A DNA stretch of 64,000 nt, from the NCBI GenBank assembly GCA_052389915.1, contig JBQTHL010000031.1:248001-312000 (forward strand). Reading direction: 5' to 3'. Positions 7,846-16,156 of the stretch are shown here, piece by piece. Source of the DNA: Panacagrimonas sp052389915 (lineage in GTDB: Bacteria > Pseudomonadota > Gammaproteobacteria > Nevskiales > Nevskiaceae). The notes under the pieces were generated by a model. It was not told where the DNA came from and did not search any database. It saw only the letters and a program-made list of their open reading frames with translations. The position numbers were made by a program, and so were the translations under genes. Every line of letters begins with the position of its first letter. The stretch's first letter is position 1.

Positions 7846-8475
7846 CTAAGCGCACAACTCCCTCGCCTTCCGGTACGCCGGCCGCGCCGAGATGCGCGCC
7901 AGATAGGCCGCGATGTTGGGCAGGTGGGTGGGCGCGGCGCCCTTCATGATGGGGATGGCGGTACCGTCGCCGAGTTGCAGGCTGTAGGCCACCATGATGT
8001 CGGCGCCGGTGAGTTCGCTGCCCGCCACGAATGGCGTCCTTGCCAGCGTGTCATCCAGGAACTTGAACACCGTGGCGTACTCGCCTTCGCAGAAGCCCCT
8101 CATGGCGGGCGCGTCGGACTGCGTCAGCAGCAGCAGTACGTCCATGAGCACGGGCACCATCAGGGTGGATTCGGCCGCGTGCATCCAGTGCAGGTAGGCC
8201 ATGTATTCCGGCGTACCCGCGGCGGGCTTGAGGCGGCCCTTGCCGTAGCGATCGATCATGTATTCGACGATGGCGCCGGATTCGAAAATCGTCTGGCCGT
8301 CATCCTCGATCACCGGCGCCTTGCCCATGGGATGCACCGCCCACAGGGAATCGGGCGCGCGAAAATTCTCCGGCCTGCGAATGTGCCGCACCAGTTCGTA
8401 AGGCACGCCCAGTTCCTCGGCCAGCCAGACGATGCGGTCGGAACGCGATAGAACCAGATGGTGAATCTTCAGCAT
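7846..8475 (-). CDS. Glutathione S-transferase
   Basis: A 209-residue GST. N-domain: MLKIHHLVLSRSDRIVWLAEELGVPYEL, then HPMGKAPVIEDDG (cis-Pro region) and FESGAIVEYMIDRYG, the glutathione-binding ES motif. C-domain: helices with ELTGADIMVAYSLQLG, the N-capping motif of GSTs. Ser10 or Ser12 is the likely catalytic residue. GAGGAG lies upstream of ATG 8475. The substrate is unknown. Confidence 0.88.
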   Translation of the reverse strand: MLKIHHLVLSRSDRIVWLAEELGVPYELVRHIRRPENFRAPDSLWAVHPMGKAPVIEDDGQTIFESGAIVEYMIDRYGKGRLKPAAGTPEYMAYLHWMHAAESTLMVPVLMDVLLLLTQSDAPAMRGFCEGEYATVFKFLDDTLARTPFVAGSELTGADIMVAYSLQLGDGTAIPIMKGAAPTHLPNIAAYLARISARPAYRKARELCA

Positions 8476-8675
8476 GGGATTGCTCTCCTCGGGTTAGTAA
8501 TCGGCTTGCGCTTCGTACGGAACACGCGCGCACTCGGACGCTAGCACAGGAAGTCGGACGCGATCATTGCGGGCACCGACCTATTGAAGCAGCGATCCCG
8601 GCGGATCGGACTTCCGAATCCATCGTTTCCGTTCGCCCATACTTGCCACGGTCCCGTCGCCAAAAAATCGATCCC

Positions 8676-9476
8676 ATGCCCTCCGTCGCCCCTCAGCGCC
8701 CCTTCTGGATCAGAGCCATCCGCAGGATTGCCACCTCGGGCCTGAATGCGTCTCGCCGCGTGGTGCGGCCTCTGCTCGGAGAAAACGCGCCGGCCATGCC
8801 GGCGATGGCATTGCGCGATCCGTTTCTGCGTGACCTGAGGACAGCCCTACCGCAGGCGCGGCTCGATGTGATCTTCGACGTGGGCGCCAACATCGGACAA
8901 TCGGTACGGAAATATCGGGAAGCGTTTCCGGACGCACTCGTCCACGCCTTCGAACCCGTCGCAGAATCCTACAAGCGGCTGTCTTCGAGCTTCGCGACGG
9001 ATGCTCGCGTGCGCTGCGAGCGGCTGGCGTTCAGCGCGCGCCGCGACGGTCATGCACACGTTCGCGCGGTGGGGACCTCCACCGTCAATCACCTGATCCT
9101 TGGCGCCCCTCGACCCGGCATGCCGACCGAGGAAGTGCCGCTGGAATCGGGAGACGCCTACTGTGCCGAACACGGCATCGAACGGATCGACTTTCTCAAG
9201 ATCGACACCGAGGGCCACGACCTGCAAGTGGTCACCGGATTCGCGGACATGCTCGCGCAGCATCGAATCGATTTTCTGCAAGTGGAAGCTTCGATGAATC
9301 CACTCAACGAACGCCACGTGTCGCTGAAAAAATTCGTCGAGATGCTCGAACCGATGGGCTATTACCTTTTCGGCATCTACGACCAGGCTCGCGAAGTCCG
9401 CAAGGGGCAGATCGCCTTGCGCAGATCCAACCCCGTCTTCGTCAGCCAGCGCATGCCGGAGTGGCCGGCGAAGTAG
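8676..9476 (+). CDS. FkbM-family SAM-dependent methyltransferase
   Basis: A 266-residue protein with the class I methyltransferase core LDVIFDVGANIGQSVRKY (SAM motif I, 68-74), the acidic loop HAFEPVAESYKRL, and FLKIDTEGHDLQVV, the FkbM hallmark after strand 4. FkbM-type enzymes O-methylate sugars or polyketides. Other glycan genes lie at 13186 and 20302-25819, but this gene stands alone. ATG 8676 is preferred; TTG 8643 would add 11 basic residues. The 200 bases upstream hold no gene. Confidence 0.85.
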   Translation: MPSVAPQRPFWIRAIRRIATSGLNASRRVVRPLLGENAPAMPAMALRDPFLRDLRTALPQARLDVIFDVGANIGQSVRKYREAFPDALVHAFEPVAESYKRLSSSFATDARVRCERLAFSARRDGHAHVRAVGTSTVNHLILGAPRPGMPTEEVPLESGDAYCAEHGIERIDFLKIDTEGHDLQVVTGFADMLAQHRIDFLQVEASMNPLNERHVSLKKFVEMLEPMGYYLFGIYDQAREVRKGQIALRRSNPVFVSQRMPEWPAK

Positions 9477-9527
9477 GGAAATTGCCGGGATTCGCTACGC
9501 TTCAACCCTGCCTACTTGCTGAGCTCG

Positions 9528-9884
9528 CTAATACGCCATGTAGCAGCCGTCGCCTTCGGAGTACGCCGCGACAACGGTGCTCGTCCGATCTACTTCGAGA
9601 AAAACCGTGCATGGAGTGCGGTCGATTCCGTACTGGACCCAATAGTCGCTGTAAACGTACATCGTGTTGCCCGTTGCGAGACTCCTCTGCTCGCTGGGTT
9701 TCCGAGGCCCAATGAATTGAAAATTCCCAAATTGAAGTTGGAAAACTGTAAAGCCTCTCGTGTGAGAGACGTCCAATTGAAATCTTTCCTTCATCTGGAT
9801 CATCGACTGAGTGCACGCGGCTACCGCGAAACAAAAAATGGCCAGGATTCCGCCGCGCGGCAAATAACTCGGTGGTCTACTCAT
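9528..9884 (-). CDS. Hypothetical lipoprotein
   Basis: A 118-residue protein with an N-terminal lipoprotein signal LAIFCFAVAAC (Cys24) and a mature part rich in aromatic and beta-branched residues (FTVFQLQFGNFQFIG, TMYVYSDYWVQYG). No family is recognised. The DNA here (about 9700-9800) is clearly richer in A+T than its neighbours, which may indicate recent acquisition or weaker codon selection. It sits between an FkbM gene and the orphan swivel-domain pair. Confidence 0.5.
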   Translation of the reverse strand: MSRPPSYLPRGGILAIFCFAVAACTQSMIQMKERFQLDVSHTRGFTVFQLQFGNFQFIGPRKPSEQRSLATGNTMYVYSDYWVQYGIDRTPCTVFLEVDRTSTVVAAYSEGDGCYMAY

Positions 9885-9906
9885 CGGCTTCAGTGCAGTC
9901 GCGCAG

Positions 9907-9938
9907 GGCGGGTTAGCAGCTTCATCGCGTAACCCGCC
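9907..9938. repeat. Inverted repeat GGCGGGTTA / TAACCCGCC
   Basis: Nine-base perfect arms (9907-9915, 9930-9938) with a 14-base spacer, immediately downstream of the minus-strand gene ending at 9946. It could act as a transcription terminator stem, but there is no long T tract. Confidence 0.6.
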
Positions 9939-9945
9939 TTATGAC

Positions 9946-11499
9946 TCATCGATCCCGCAACGCCTCCACGTCCGCACGTTTCAGCCCCGCACCCTTGTTC
10001 TTGAGATTGCGCGAACGCGCCTGCTCCAGCTTGTACATCTCGTCGGCGAGCGGGCTGTCGTAGTGATACTTCAGCCAGGTCTCGTCGAGGTCGCGGAATT
10101 TTTCCGAGCAGAGTGCGGGTGTGAACGCGCGCACGCGCCGGTTCAGTTCTGCGTTGGTCATCACGCCCTGGGTGCTGCGATAGCGATCGAGTTTCTGCGG
10201 CAGGTAGGTGGCTCCGGGTCGCAGGCCGCCGACAGAGCCGACGAAGTCGCCGTCGCCGAGTAGCGCATGCGAGAACGGCGTGTAGATGCGCTTGGCCGCG
10301 TTGGCGTGCGTCATCATCGTGTACTGCTGCACCTGCGCGCTCGGCAAGGTCAGGGGCACCAGCAGATGGCCCAGTACCTCGTTGGAGTACTCGTCGTTGA
10401 ACAGCGGGCGGAAGCGTTCGGCGCGCTCGTCGATCTTCATCCAGTCGTCGATCTCGTAGCAACCGGCGACGTGGGCCAGTTCGCGGATGACGGCGAAGTA
10501 GGTCAGAGCGCCGGCGTCCATGAGCTGGTCGCGCGAATACGCCGCGAAACGCTTCCACAGTGCGGTGTTCGCCTCGCGCATGATCTCGGCGTATTCCTCC
10601 AGGGTGCGCGTCAGTTCTTCTCGGCTGCCCATGCCGACAGGCAGATGGCCCTCGGTGAGATTGTCGGAGGTGTAGAGCCCGATGCCGCAGATGTTCTCGG
10701 ACTTGTAGTCGGGCTTGGATTCGAAGCTGCCCCAGTCGTCGACGAGATAGAAGTGCGTGTCCTTCACCGCCGTGGTCACGGTCAGGCAGTTGAACGGAAC
10801 CTTGGCGGCCACACCGTCGAGCCAGGGCAGGTCGCCCTCGGCGAGGTCGTGGAAGCTGCGCACCAGCATCTCGACGTTGTCCGAGAGCTTGTACGGTCCC
10901 TGCGTACTCATGGCGACGCGGCTCTCGCACGAGCACAGAAATCCGTACTGCGAGGTCGCGGCGATAAACCTGCCGGCGGCGGTGTGCAGCGCATCGCCTG
11001 CTTCGCAGGAGTAAAGGTCGGCGTGAAACACTTGCAGCTTGCGCTCGGGATAAATCTGCGAGCGATGCCCCGCTTCCTTGTTGGTGATGTGGCCGTTGTT
11101 GCGATGCCAGGACAACTGGTAGCGCTTCCAGAAGTCCATCACGTAGACCACGTCGTCAATCGCGTCCTGCGGGCGGATCATGCCCATGTTGATGAGCAGT
11201 TCGCGGCCGAGCAGGTAGAAATTCGGCAGGGTCCAGGCGATGCCGATGGCCTCGATCTTGGCGCTGATGTTGCGCACGCGATCGGCGACGCGCTCGGCCG
11301 GCATGTGCGACTCGATTTTCCTCAGCAAGCTCGGGTAGCGATAGAACGCGTTGAGATAGGACAACAGCATGTAGCTCGAAACCGGGAACAGCTTGGACTC
11401 CTGCACTGTGCGCGTGACGCACAGCCAGTAGGTTTCGTCGCCCTGGTTCTGCAGGAGGTTGTTGGTTTCCAGAAGCTGGGTGTAGCTGAGTTCCTTCAT
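9946..11499 (-). CDS. Unrecognised 517-residue protein coupled to a PEP-swivel protein
   Basis: I do not recognise this family. The protein is soluble, without signal or membrane segment. The N-terminal third is helical (YTQLLETNNLLQNQGDETYW). A central region is rich in possible metal or catalytic residues: WHRNNGHITNKEAGHRSQ, FHADLYSCEAGDALHTAAG and FLCSCESRVAMS. The C-terminal third includes THANAAKRIYTPFSHALLGDG and ends in basic residues. It starts at ATG 11499, one base after the TGA of the upstream swivel-domain gene (TGAAATG), so the two are almost certainly translated together and the products probably act together. A PEP-dependent phosphotransfer or carboxylation reaction is a guess only. 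Confidence 0.7.
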   Translation of the reverse strand: MKELSYTQLLETNNLLQNQGDETYWLCVTRTVQESKLFPVSSYMLLSYLNAFYRYPSLLRKIESHMPAERVADRVRNISAKIEAIGIAWTLPNFYLLGRELLINMGMIRPQDAIDDVVYVMDFWKRYQLSWHRNNGHITNKEAGHRSQIYPERKLQVFHADLYSCEAGDALHTAAGRFIAATSQYGFLCSCESRVAMSTQGPYKLSDNVEMLVRSFHDLAEGDLPWLDGVAAKVPFNCLTVTTAVKDTHFYLVDDWGSFESKPDYKSENICGIGLYTSDNLTEGHLPVGMGSREELTRTLEEYAEIMREANTALWKRFAAYSRDQLMDAGALTYFAVIRELAHVAGCYEIDDWMKIDERAERFRPLFNDEYSNEVLGHLLVPLTLPSAQVQQYTMMTHANAAKRIYTPFSHALLGDGDFVGSVGGLRPGATYLPQKLDRYRSTQGVMTNAELNRRVRAFTPALCSEKFRDLDETWLKYHYDSPLADEMYKLEQARSRNLKNKGAGLKRADVEALRDR

Positions 11500-11500
11500 T

Positions 11501-12247
11501 TCAGTTCCCCGCCTTGAGCTTCCAAACGCGGACGAACAATTCTTCTCCGCGCTGGTACATCTCGCCGGATTTCGCCGGCCCGGAGGTCTCGATCTCCACG
11601 TGGTCACCTTCCCGGATGCCGCTGATCTTGGCGTTCATCAGGCAGGGGATGCCGTACTCGCGCGTGAGAATTCCCAGGTGCGAGCGCACCGTGCCGCCGG
11701 CGCAGATCACGCCCTTGAATTTTTCCAGGACCGGCGCGGTGAGCGTGCCGCCGCTGTCGTCGATGATGGCCATGGTGTCCGGCAGCACACCGTTGTTCAG
11801 GCACTGCAAGACCTGCTCGTTGGAACGGAAGTAGCGCGCGATGCCACTCGTGTTGCTCTGGTACTGAACGACGTTGTCACCCTGTCCGCGCGCTTCGCGG
11901 CCTTGGCTGTCGGCGGGTGCGGTACGGGCCTCCGGATGCTCGAACGAATAGGTTTCCGCGTTCTCGTTGCCGGGTAGCGGCTTGTAGGCGTCAGGACGTT
12001 CGCGCTGCGAGATCATCGCGGAGACGGTGTAGCGGTGGCCCGTGGCCAGCAGCCTCGCCTCGATCCTGCGAATTTCGTCGGCGGTGACGAGCGAATAGGC
12101 CTTGTCGAAAACGAAACCGTCCCACTGGCCGCCGGACTCGTCGAGCTTGCACCGCACCAGATCCTTCAGCGCGCTGTGAAAGGCTTCGACGATGGGCGGA
12201 CCTTCGCCATCGGCATACTTGTCGGTGTCCACGAACAGTCTGGCCAT
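11501..12247 (-). CDS. Stand-alone PEP-utiliser mobile (swivelling) domain protein
   Basis: A 248-residue protein. Residues about 170-222 form a PEP-utilising-enzyme mobile domain: FKGVICAGGTVRSHLGIL, then TREYGIPCLMNA and IREGDHVEIETS. His190 is at the position of the phosphohistidine that shuttles phosphate in PEP synthase, pyruvate phosphate dikinase and enzyme I. No ATP-grasp or PEP-barrel domain is fused to it, and neither is seen nearby. The first 150 residues are unassigned. ATG 12247 (MARLFVDTDKYADGEGPP) has AGGAGG four bases upstream. It is coupled to the 517-residue gene downstream. Confidence 0.75.
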   Translation of the reverse strand: MARLFVDTDKYADGEGPPIVEAFHSALKDLVRCKLDESGGQWDGFVFDKAYSLVTADEIRRIEARLLATGHRYTVSAMISQRERPDAYKPLPGNENAETYSFEHPEARTAPADSQGREARGQGDNVVQYQSNTSGIARYFRSNEQVLQCLNNGVLPDTMAIIDDSGGTLTAPVLEKFKGVICAGGTVRSHLGILTREYGIPCLMNAKISGIREGDHVEIETSGPAKSGEMYQRGEELFVRVWKLKAGN

Positions 12248-12365
12248 TGCTCCTCCTGATGTTTTTTTGGGTCGCTGCGGAATCATGTCGCCGATTCGCT
12301 CCCGGCGCCATCCGGAATCCGCCGGAGCGTGCGACACGCAAGCTGGGCATGTAACGTGCGCGGCC

Positions 12366-13148
12366 ATGACGCCTCTCAACGCTTTCCTGCTCTCCATCGC
12401 CGTCGTAGTCGCGGCCAAGACCTTCGCCTGGCTCATCCAGTTGCGCACGCGCAACGGCGGACTGGTGGACGCCGTTTGGGCTTTCACGCTCGGCGGCCTA
12501 GCGGTTTTCTACGCCGCGTTCGGTGACGCACCGGAGATCGTGCGCGTGCCGCTGGCGTTGATGGGCGGCATCTGGGGCTTCCGCTTGGGCCTGCACCTGT
12601 TCCGGCGCAACTGGGGCAAGCCCGAGGACTGGCGTTACGCCAAATTCCGCAAGCAGTGGGGCAAGAATGCCGACCGCAACATGTTCTGGTTCTTCCAGTT
12701 CCAGAACATCTTCACCCTGTTGCTCTCAGCCTCGGCCTTCCTGCCGCTGGCTTATCGCGAAGGCGTACCGCCGTTTGCCTGCCTGGTTCTGGCTGTCGCG
12801 ATCTGGATCACATCGATAGTGGGCGAGGGCATCGCAGACGCTCAACTGGAGCGCTTCCGCACCGAGCCGGCCAACAAGGGCCAGGTCTGCCGCGCGGGTT
12901 TGTGGCGATGGTCGCGACATCCGAATTATTTCTTCGAGTGCCTGCACTGGATGGCCTACGTGGTGCTGGCCTGGGGCATGCCTTACTGGTGGGTTACGCT
13001 GGGTGCGCCGCTGGTGATGGCCTTCCTGCTGATGAAGATGTCTGGCGTACCCCTGCTGGAAGCGGAGATGATGAAGCGCAAGCCGGGCTACGCGGAATAT
13101 GTACGATTCACTTCAGCTCTGATTCCATGGCCTCCGCGGCAGAAGTGA
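12366..13148 (+). CDS. DUF1295 / steroid 5-alpha-reductase-like membrane protein
   Basis: A 260-residue inner-membrane protein with about six hydrophobic segments. The C-terminal pattern LWRWSRHPNYFFECLHWMAY is the signature of DUF1295 and related isoprenylcysteine methyltransferase/steroid reductase folds, where the Arg-His-Pro-Asn-Tyr loop contacts the cofactor. LLEAEMMKRKPGYAEYVRFT near the end is also typical. The family is suspected to reduce or methylate lipid substrates, but activity is unproven. It is divergent from the swivel-domain gene. Confidence 0.83.
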   Translation: MTPLNAFLLSIAVVVAAKTFAWLIQLRTRNGGLVDAVWAFTLGGLAVFYAAFGDAPEIVRVPLALMGGIWGFRLGLHLFRRNWGKPEDWRYAKFRKQWGKNADRNMFWFFQFQNIFTLLLSASAFLPLAYREGVPPFACLVLAVAIWITSIVGEGIADAQLERFRTEPANKGQVCRAGLWRWSRHPNYFFECLHWMAYVVLAWGMPYWWVTLGAPLVMAFLLMKMSGVPLLEAEMMKRKPGYAEYVRFTSALIPWPPRQK

Positions 13149-13185
13149 ACAGGTATCGGTAAAAAATTCTACGGGCGCGACGACG

Positions 13186-15015
13186 ATGACGGTAGGGGAA
13201 GGAATTCCAAGCTGGGAAGCTTCACAAGCGCAGGTGTGCGACCGCATCAGGAGCACCCATGCCACGCTCAAGATTCTCTTGAAGACAAAAAACGAGCGCG
13301 ATTTTCTCGGCAAGTGGATCGAGCACCACGCCGCGATCGTCGGGCTGGAAGGCTTGATCATTTTCGACAACGATTCTTCGGACTCAAGCGTTCTGGCCAC
13401 GCTGGATTCGATCCGCGACCAGGCGGTCGTCACGAGATTCTCGGGTTTCCACAACGACTTTCATCGCATCGCCCTGTTCGGCGCGCTGTACCAGGCCGTC
13501 CAATCCTCTTGCGATTACTTCATCGTGCTGGATACCGACGAGTTCCTCGTCTGGATCGATCAGGGCGGCGAGCCTGTGGCCGCTTCGAAAATTGTGGACT
13601 GCCTTCGCGCGCTTCCCAGGCAGGAGTTGATCCTCGGAGCGTGGACAGTGAATCGCCCGGGGCTGGAGAACCGCTTTCATCTTTTTGGCGAGGGCAAGCC
13701 TTATCCCGCTGGGTTGGCGAGCGGGAAATCGATCGTGTCCTCGGCCGTCGATTTGTCGGGAACGATCTGTCACAACTGGCAGTTGAAAGGACCGACCACC
13801 AAGAACGTGCAGTACGGAAACGTGCTGGTCCTGCACATGAAAGCCCTTATCCCGGAACAGCGCATAAACGCGAACATGGCGAAACTTCGCCAATACCGCT
13901 TTCTGTCCGCAGAAGACGGGGTGGACAAGGTCCTGCAAACCAATTTGAAGGACATGGCGCCCAGCAACATACGTCGGTACATCCAGGAAATTAAACGATT
14001 GACGGCCATTGGCAAGCACGACGAAAAGGCCCTGCCACTCGGGCGTGGGGAAATAGAGCTGGACGATTCCGGTCGGCTGAAATTCCACTCGGCAGACGAC
14101 AAGGCAAGCTTGCTCGCCTATTTGCAGAACCCTGAAACGGCGCTCCGGGAGGCTTTCGCCGATCGAGCCGTTGCGCAAGCTTTGTTACAAGAGAAGAAAA
14201 AAGCCTGGAAGGCGGCCAGAAAAAAACAAGATGTCCCGGAAGCGACTTCTGCCCAGACGGAAATCACGATCCAGCCACTTCTGCCGAACCCCGAAACCGT
14301 CACCCCGAAGGTTTTGCCTGGCCGGGCGTCGGCGCAACGCTTGTTGCAGGAAAAAAAGAAAGCATGGAGGGCCAAGAGAAAACAAAGAGCCCTGGAAGCG
14401 GATTCCGATCAGGCGAAAATCACCGTCCGGCCGCTTCCGCACATGCCGCGCGCAGCGATCGAATGCTTGCGGGAGAACCTGTCGGCGAGTCGTTGTTTTC
14501 TGGAGTTCGGCTCCGGCGGCAGCACGCGAATGGCCGTTCGCATGAAGGTCCCGCATGTGTACACCGTGGAGTCCGATCCGGCCTTTGCCCGCGCAGTGGA
14601 GCACCAGATCGGCAAGGACGCGGGCGAAACGAATTTCCGCATGGTCAGCGTGGACGTCGGCGACACCGCCAATAACTGGGGCAAGCCGCGCAACAACGAC
14701 CGGTGCCAGAACTGGCCGAAGTACCCCACCCACGTCTGGAGCGTCCTGAAAAAAGCCGGCCAGACGCCCGACCTGATTCTGATCGACGGACGCTTCCGGG
14801 TCGCATGCTTCCTGGCTTGCCTGATCCAGGCCGAGGCAGGGACGGTGATTCTGTTCGACGACTACGCAGGACGGGAGAAGCAGTACAAGGGTGTCGAGAA
14901 ACATCTCGAACCGGGAGAATTAGTGGGCCGCATGGCCGTTTTCAAAATCCCCCCCATCGTCGATCGGGGCGCTGTCGCCTTCGACCTGGCGCGTTACGTC
15001 GTGGACCCCCGCTGA
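13186..15015 (+). CDS. Fused glycosyltransferase (GT2/GT92-like) and SAM-methyltransferase-like protein
   Basis: A 609-residue two-domain protein. Residues about 24-300 form a GT-A type domain: TLKILLKTKNERDFLGKWIE, GLIIFDNDSSDSS and the metal-binding DxD in VLDTDEFLVW. Residues 327-432 hold two 53-residue tandem repeats, each starting with a basic segment (AQALLQEKKKAWKAARKKQ and AQRLLQEKKKAWRAKRKQR). Residues about 440-605 look like a Rossmann methyltransferase: FLEFGSGGSTRMAVRM (motif I), VYTVESDPAFARAV, PDLILIDGRFRV and VILFDDYAGRE. It may transfer and then modify a sugar on one polypeptide. ATG 13186 lacks a strong ribosome binding site. Confidence 0.75.
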   Translation: MTVGEGIPSWEASQAQVCDRIRSTHATLKILLKTKNERDFLGKWIEHHAAIVGLEGLIIFDNDSSDSSVLATLDSIRDQAVVTRFSGFHNDFHRIALFGALYQAVQSSCDYFIVLDTDEFLVWIDQGGEPVAASKIVDCLRALPRQELILGAWTVNRPGLENRFHLFGEGKPYPAGLASGKSIVSSAVDLSGTICHNWQLKGPTTKNVQYGNVLVLHMKALIPEQRINANMAKLRQYRFLSAEDGVDKVLQTNLKDMAPSNIRRYIQEIKRLTAIGKHDEKALPLGRGEIELDDSGRLKFHSADDKASLLAYLQNPETALREAFADRAVAQALLQEKKKAWKAARKKQDVPEATSAQTEITIQPLLPNPETVTPKVLPGRASAQRLLQEKKKAWRAKRKQRALEADSDQAKITVRPLPHMPRAAIECLRENLSASRCFLEFGSGGSTRMAVRMKVPHVYTVESDPAFARAVEHQIGKDAGETNFRMVSVDVGDTANNWGKPRNNDRCQNWPKYPTHVWSVLKKAGQTPDLILIDGRFRVACFLACLIQAEAGTVILFDDYAGREKQYKGVEKHLEPGELVGRMAVFKIPPIVDRGAVAFDLARYVVDPR

Positions 15016-15112
15016 ACATCCTTTCGGCCGCGCCAAACGTACTGCATGCGCGGGCCTGCTTCCGCGTGCATCGATTCCTCTCCCCCTCATCCCGTCTTTA
15101 CCCGGCCACCGA

Positions 15113-16156
15113 ATGGACCTGATCGACCTCTGCGAACGTGGCCTCATCCCCGACCGCCTCACCCGCATGGGCATGCGCGCGCTGCTGGCCAAGCGGCTCA
15201 ACGACGAGGCCAGCGATGACGGTGAATTCCGTTCGCGCCGCTTCAACGAGTTTCTGGCCGAGCTGCGAAGCAGCCCCATCGCCATCGAAACGCCAGCGGC
15301 CAACGAGCAGCACTACGAGGTGCCGGCCGAGTTCTTTCATATGCACCTCGGGCCGAAACTGAAGTACTCGTGCTGCCTGTATCCCGCCGGCAACGAGAGC
15401 CTGGAAACGGCCGAAGAGCTGATGCTCACGCACTACCTGGAACGACTGGGCGTTGGCGAGGACATGCGCGTGCTCGACCTGGGCTGCGGCTGGGGTTCGG
15501 TGTCGCTATGGCTGGCGGCGAAGTTCAAGCGCACCCAGGTCGTAGGCCTATCCAACTCCAACGGCCAGCGCGAATTCATCATGGCGCAGGCCAGGGCGCG
15601 CGGCATCGAAAACCTCACCATTCTCACCGGCAACATCGCCGAGTTCGAAATGCCGGAGGAAATTCTGGGCGAAGGGTTCGATCGCGTGATCTCGATCGAG
15701 ATGTTCGAGCACATGAAGAACTACGGCCTGCTGCTCGACAAAATTTCGCGCTGGATGAAGCCGGACGCGCGCCTGTTCGTGCACATCTTCGTGCACAAGC
15801 TGCTGGCGTATCACTTCGAGGACAAGAAGCAGGACGACTGGATGACACGCTACTTCTTCCGCGGCGGCACCATGCCGAGCGAGAACCTGCTGCTGCATTT
15901 CCAGGACGATTTGAAAGTGGTGAAGAACTGGTGGATCGGCGGCCAGCACTACGAGAAGACCGCGAACCACTGGCTGGAGCGCATGGACGCGCGCAAGTCC
16001 GAAATCATGCCGGTGTTCCGTGCCGCTTACGGCGAGAAGAATGCCGCGATCTGGTTCCAGCGCTGGCGCATGTTCTATATGGCGGTGGCGGAACTGTTCG
16101 GCTACGCCGACGGCAACGAGTGGGGCGTGGGGCATTACCTGTTCGAGAAGCGCTGA
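15113..16156 (+). CDS. Cyclopropane-fatty-acyl-phospholipid synthase-like SAM methyltransferase
   Basis: A 347-residue member of the CFA synthase/coclaurine N-methyltransferase family. Motifs: NEQHYEVPAEFFHMHLG, the family's N-terminal YD/YE-VP-x-F-F segment; KYSCCLYPAG; SAM motif I VLDLGCGWGSVS (120-131); VISIEMFEHMKNYG. The C-terminus includes WFQRWRMFYMAVAELFGY. These enzymes methylate or cyclopropanate unsaturated fatty acids of membrane lipids, or N-methylate amines. It is the first gene of a tight four-gene unit; the next start follows its stop directly. Confidence 0.82.
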   Translation: MDLIDLCERGLIPDRLTRMGMRALLAKRLNDEASDDGEFRSRRFNEFLAELRSSPIAIETPAANEQHYEVPAEFFHMHLGPKLKYSCCLYPAGNESLETAEELMLTHYLERLGVGEDMRVLDLGCGWGSVSLWLAAKFKRTQVVGLSNSNGQREFIMAQARARGIENLTILTGNIAEFEMPEEILGEGFDRVISIEMFEHMKNYGLLLDKISRWMKPDARLFVHIFVHKLLAYHFEDKKQDDWMTRYFFRGGTMPSENLLLHFQDDLKVVKNWWIGGQHYEKTANHWLERMDARKSEIMPVFRAAYGEKNAAIWFQRWRMFYMAVAELFGYADGNEWGVGHYLFEKR

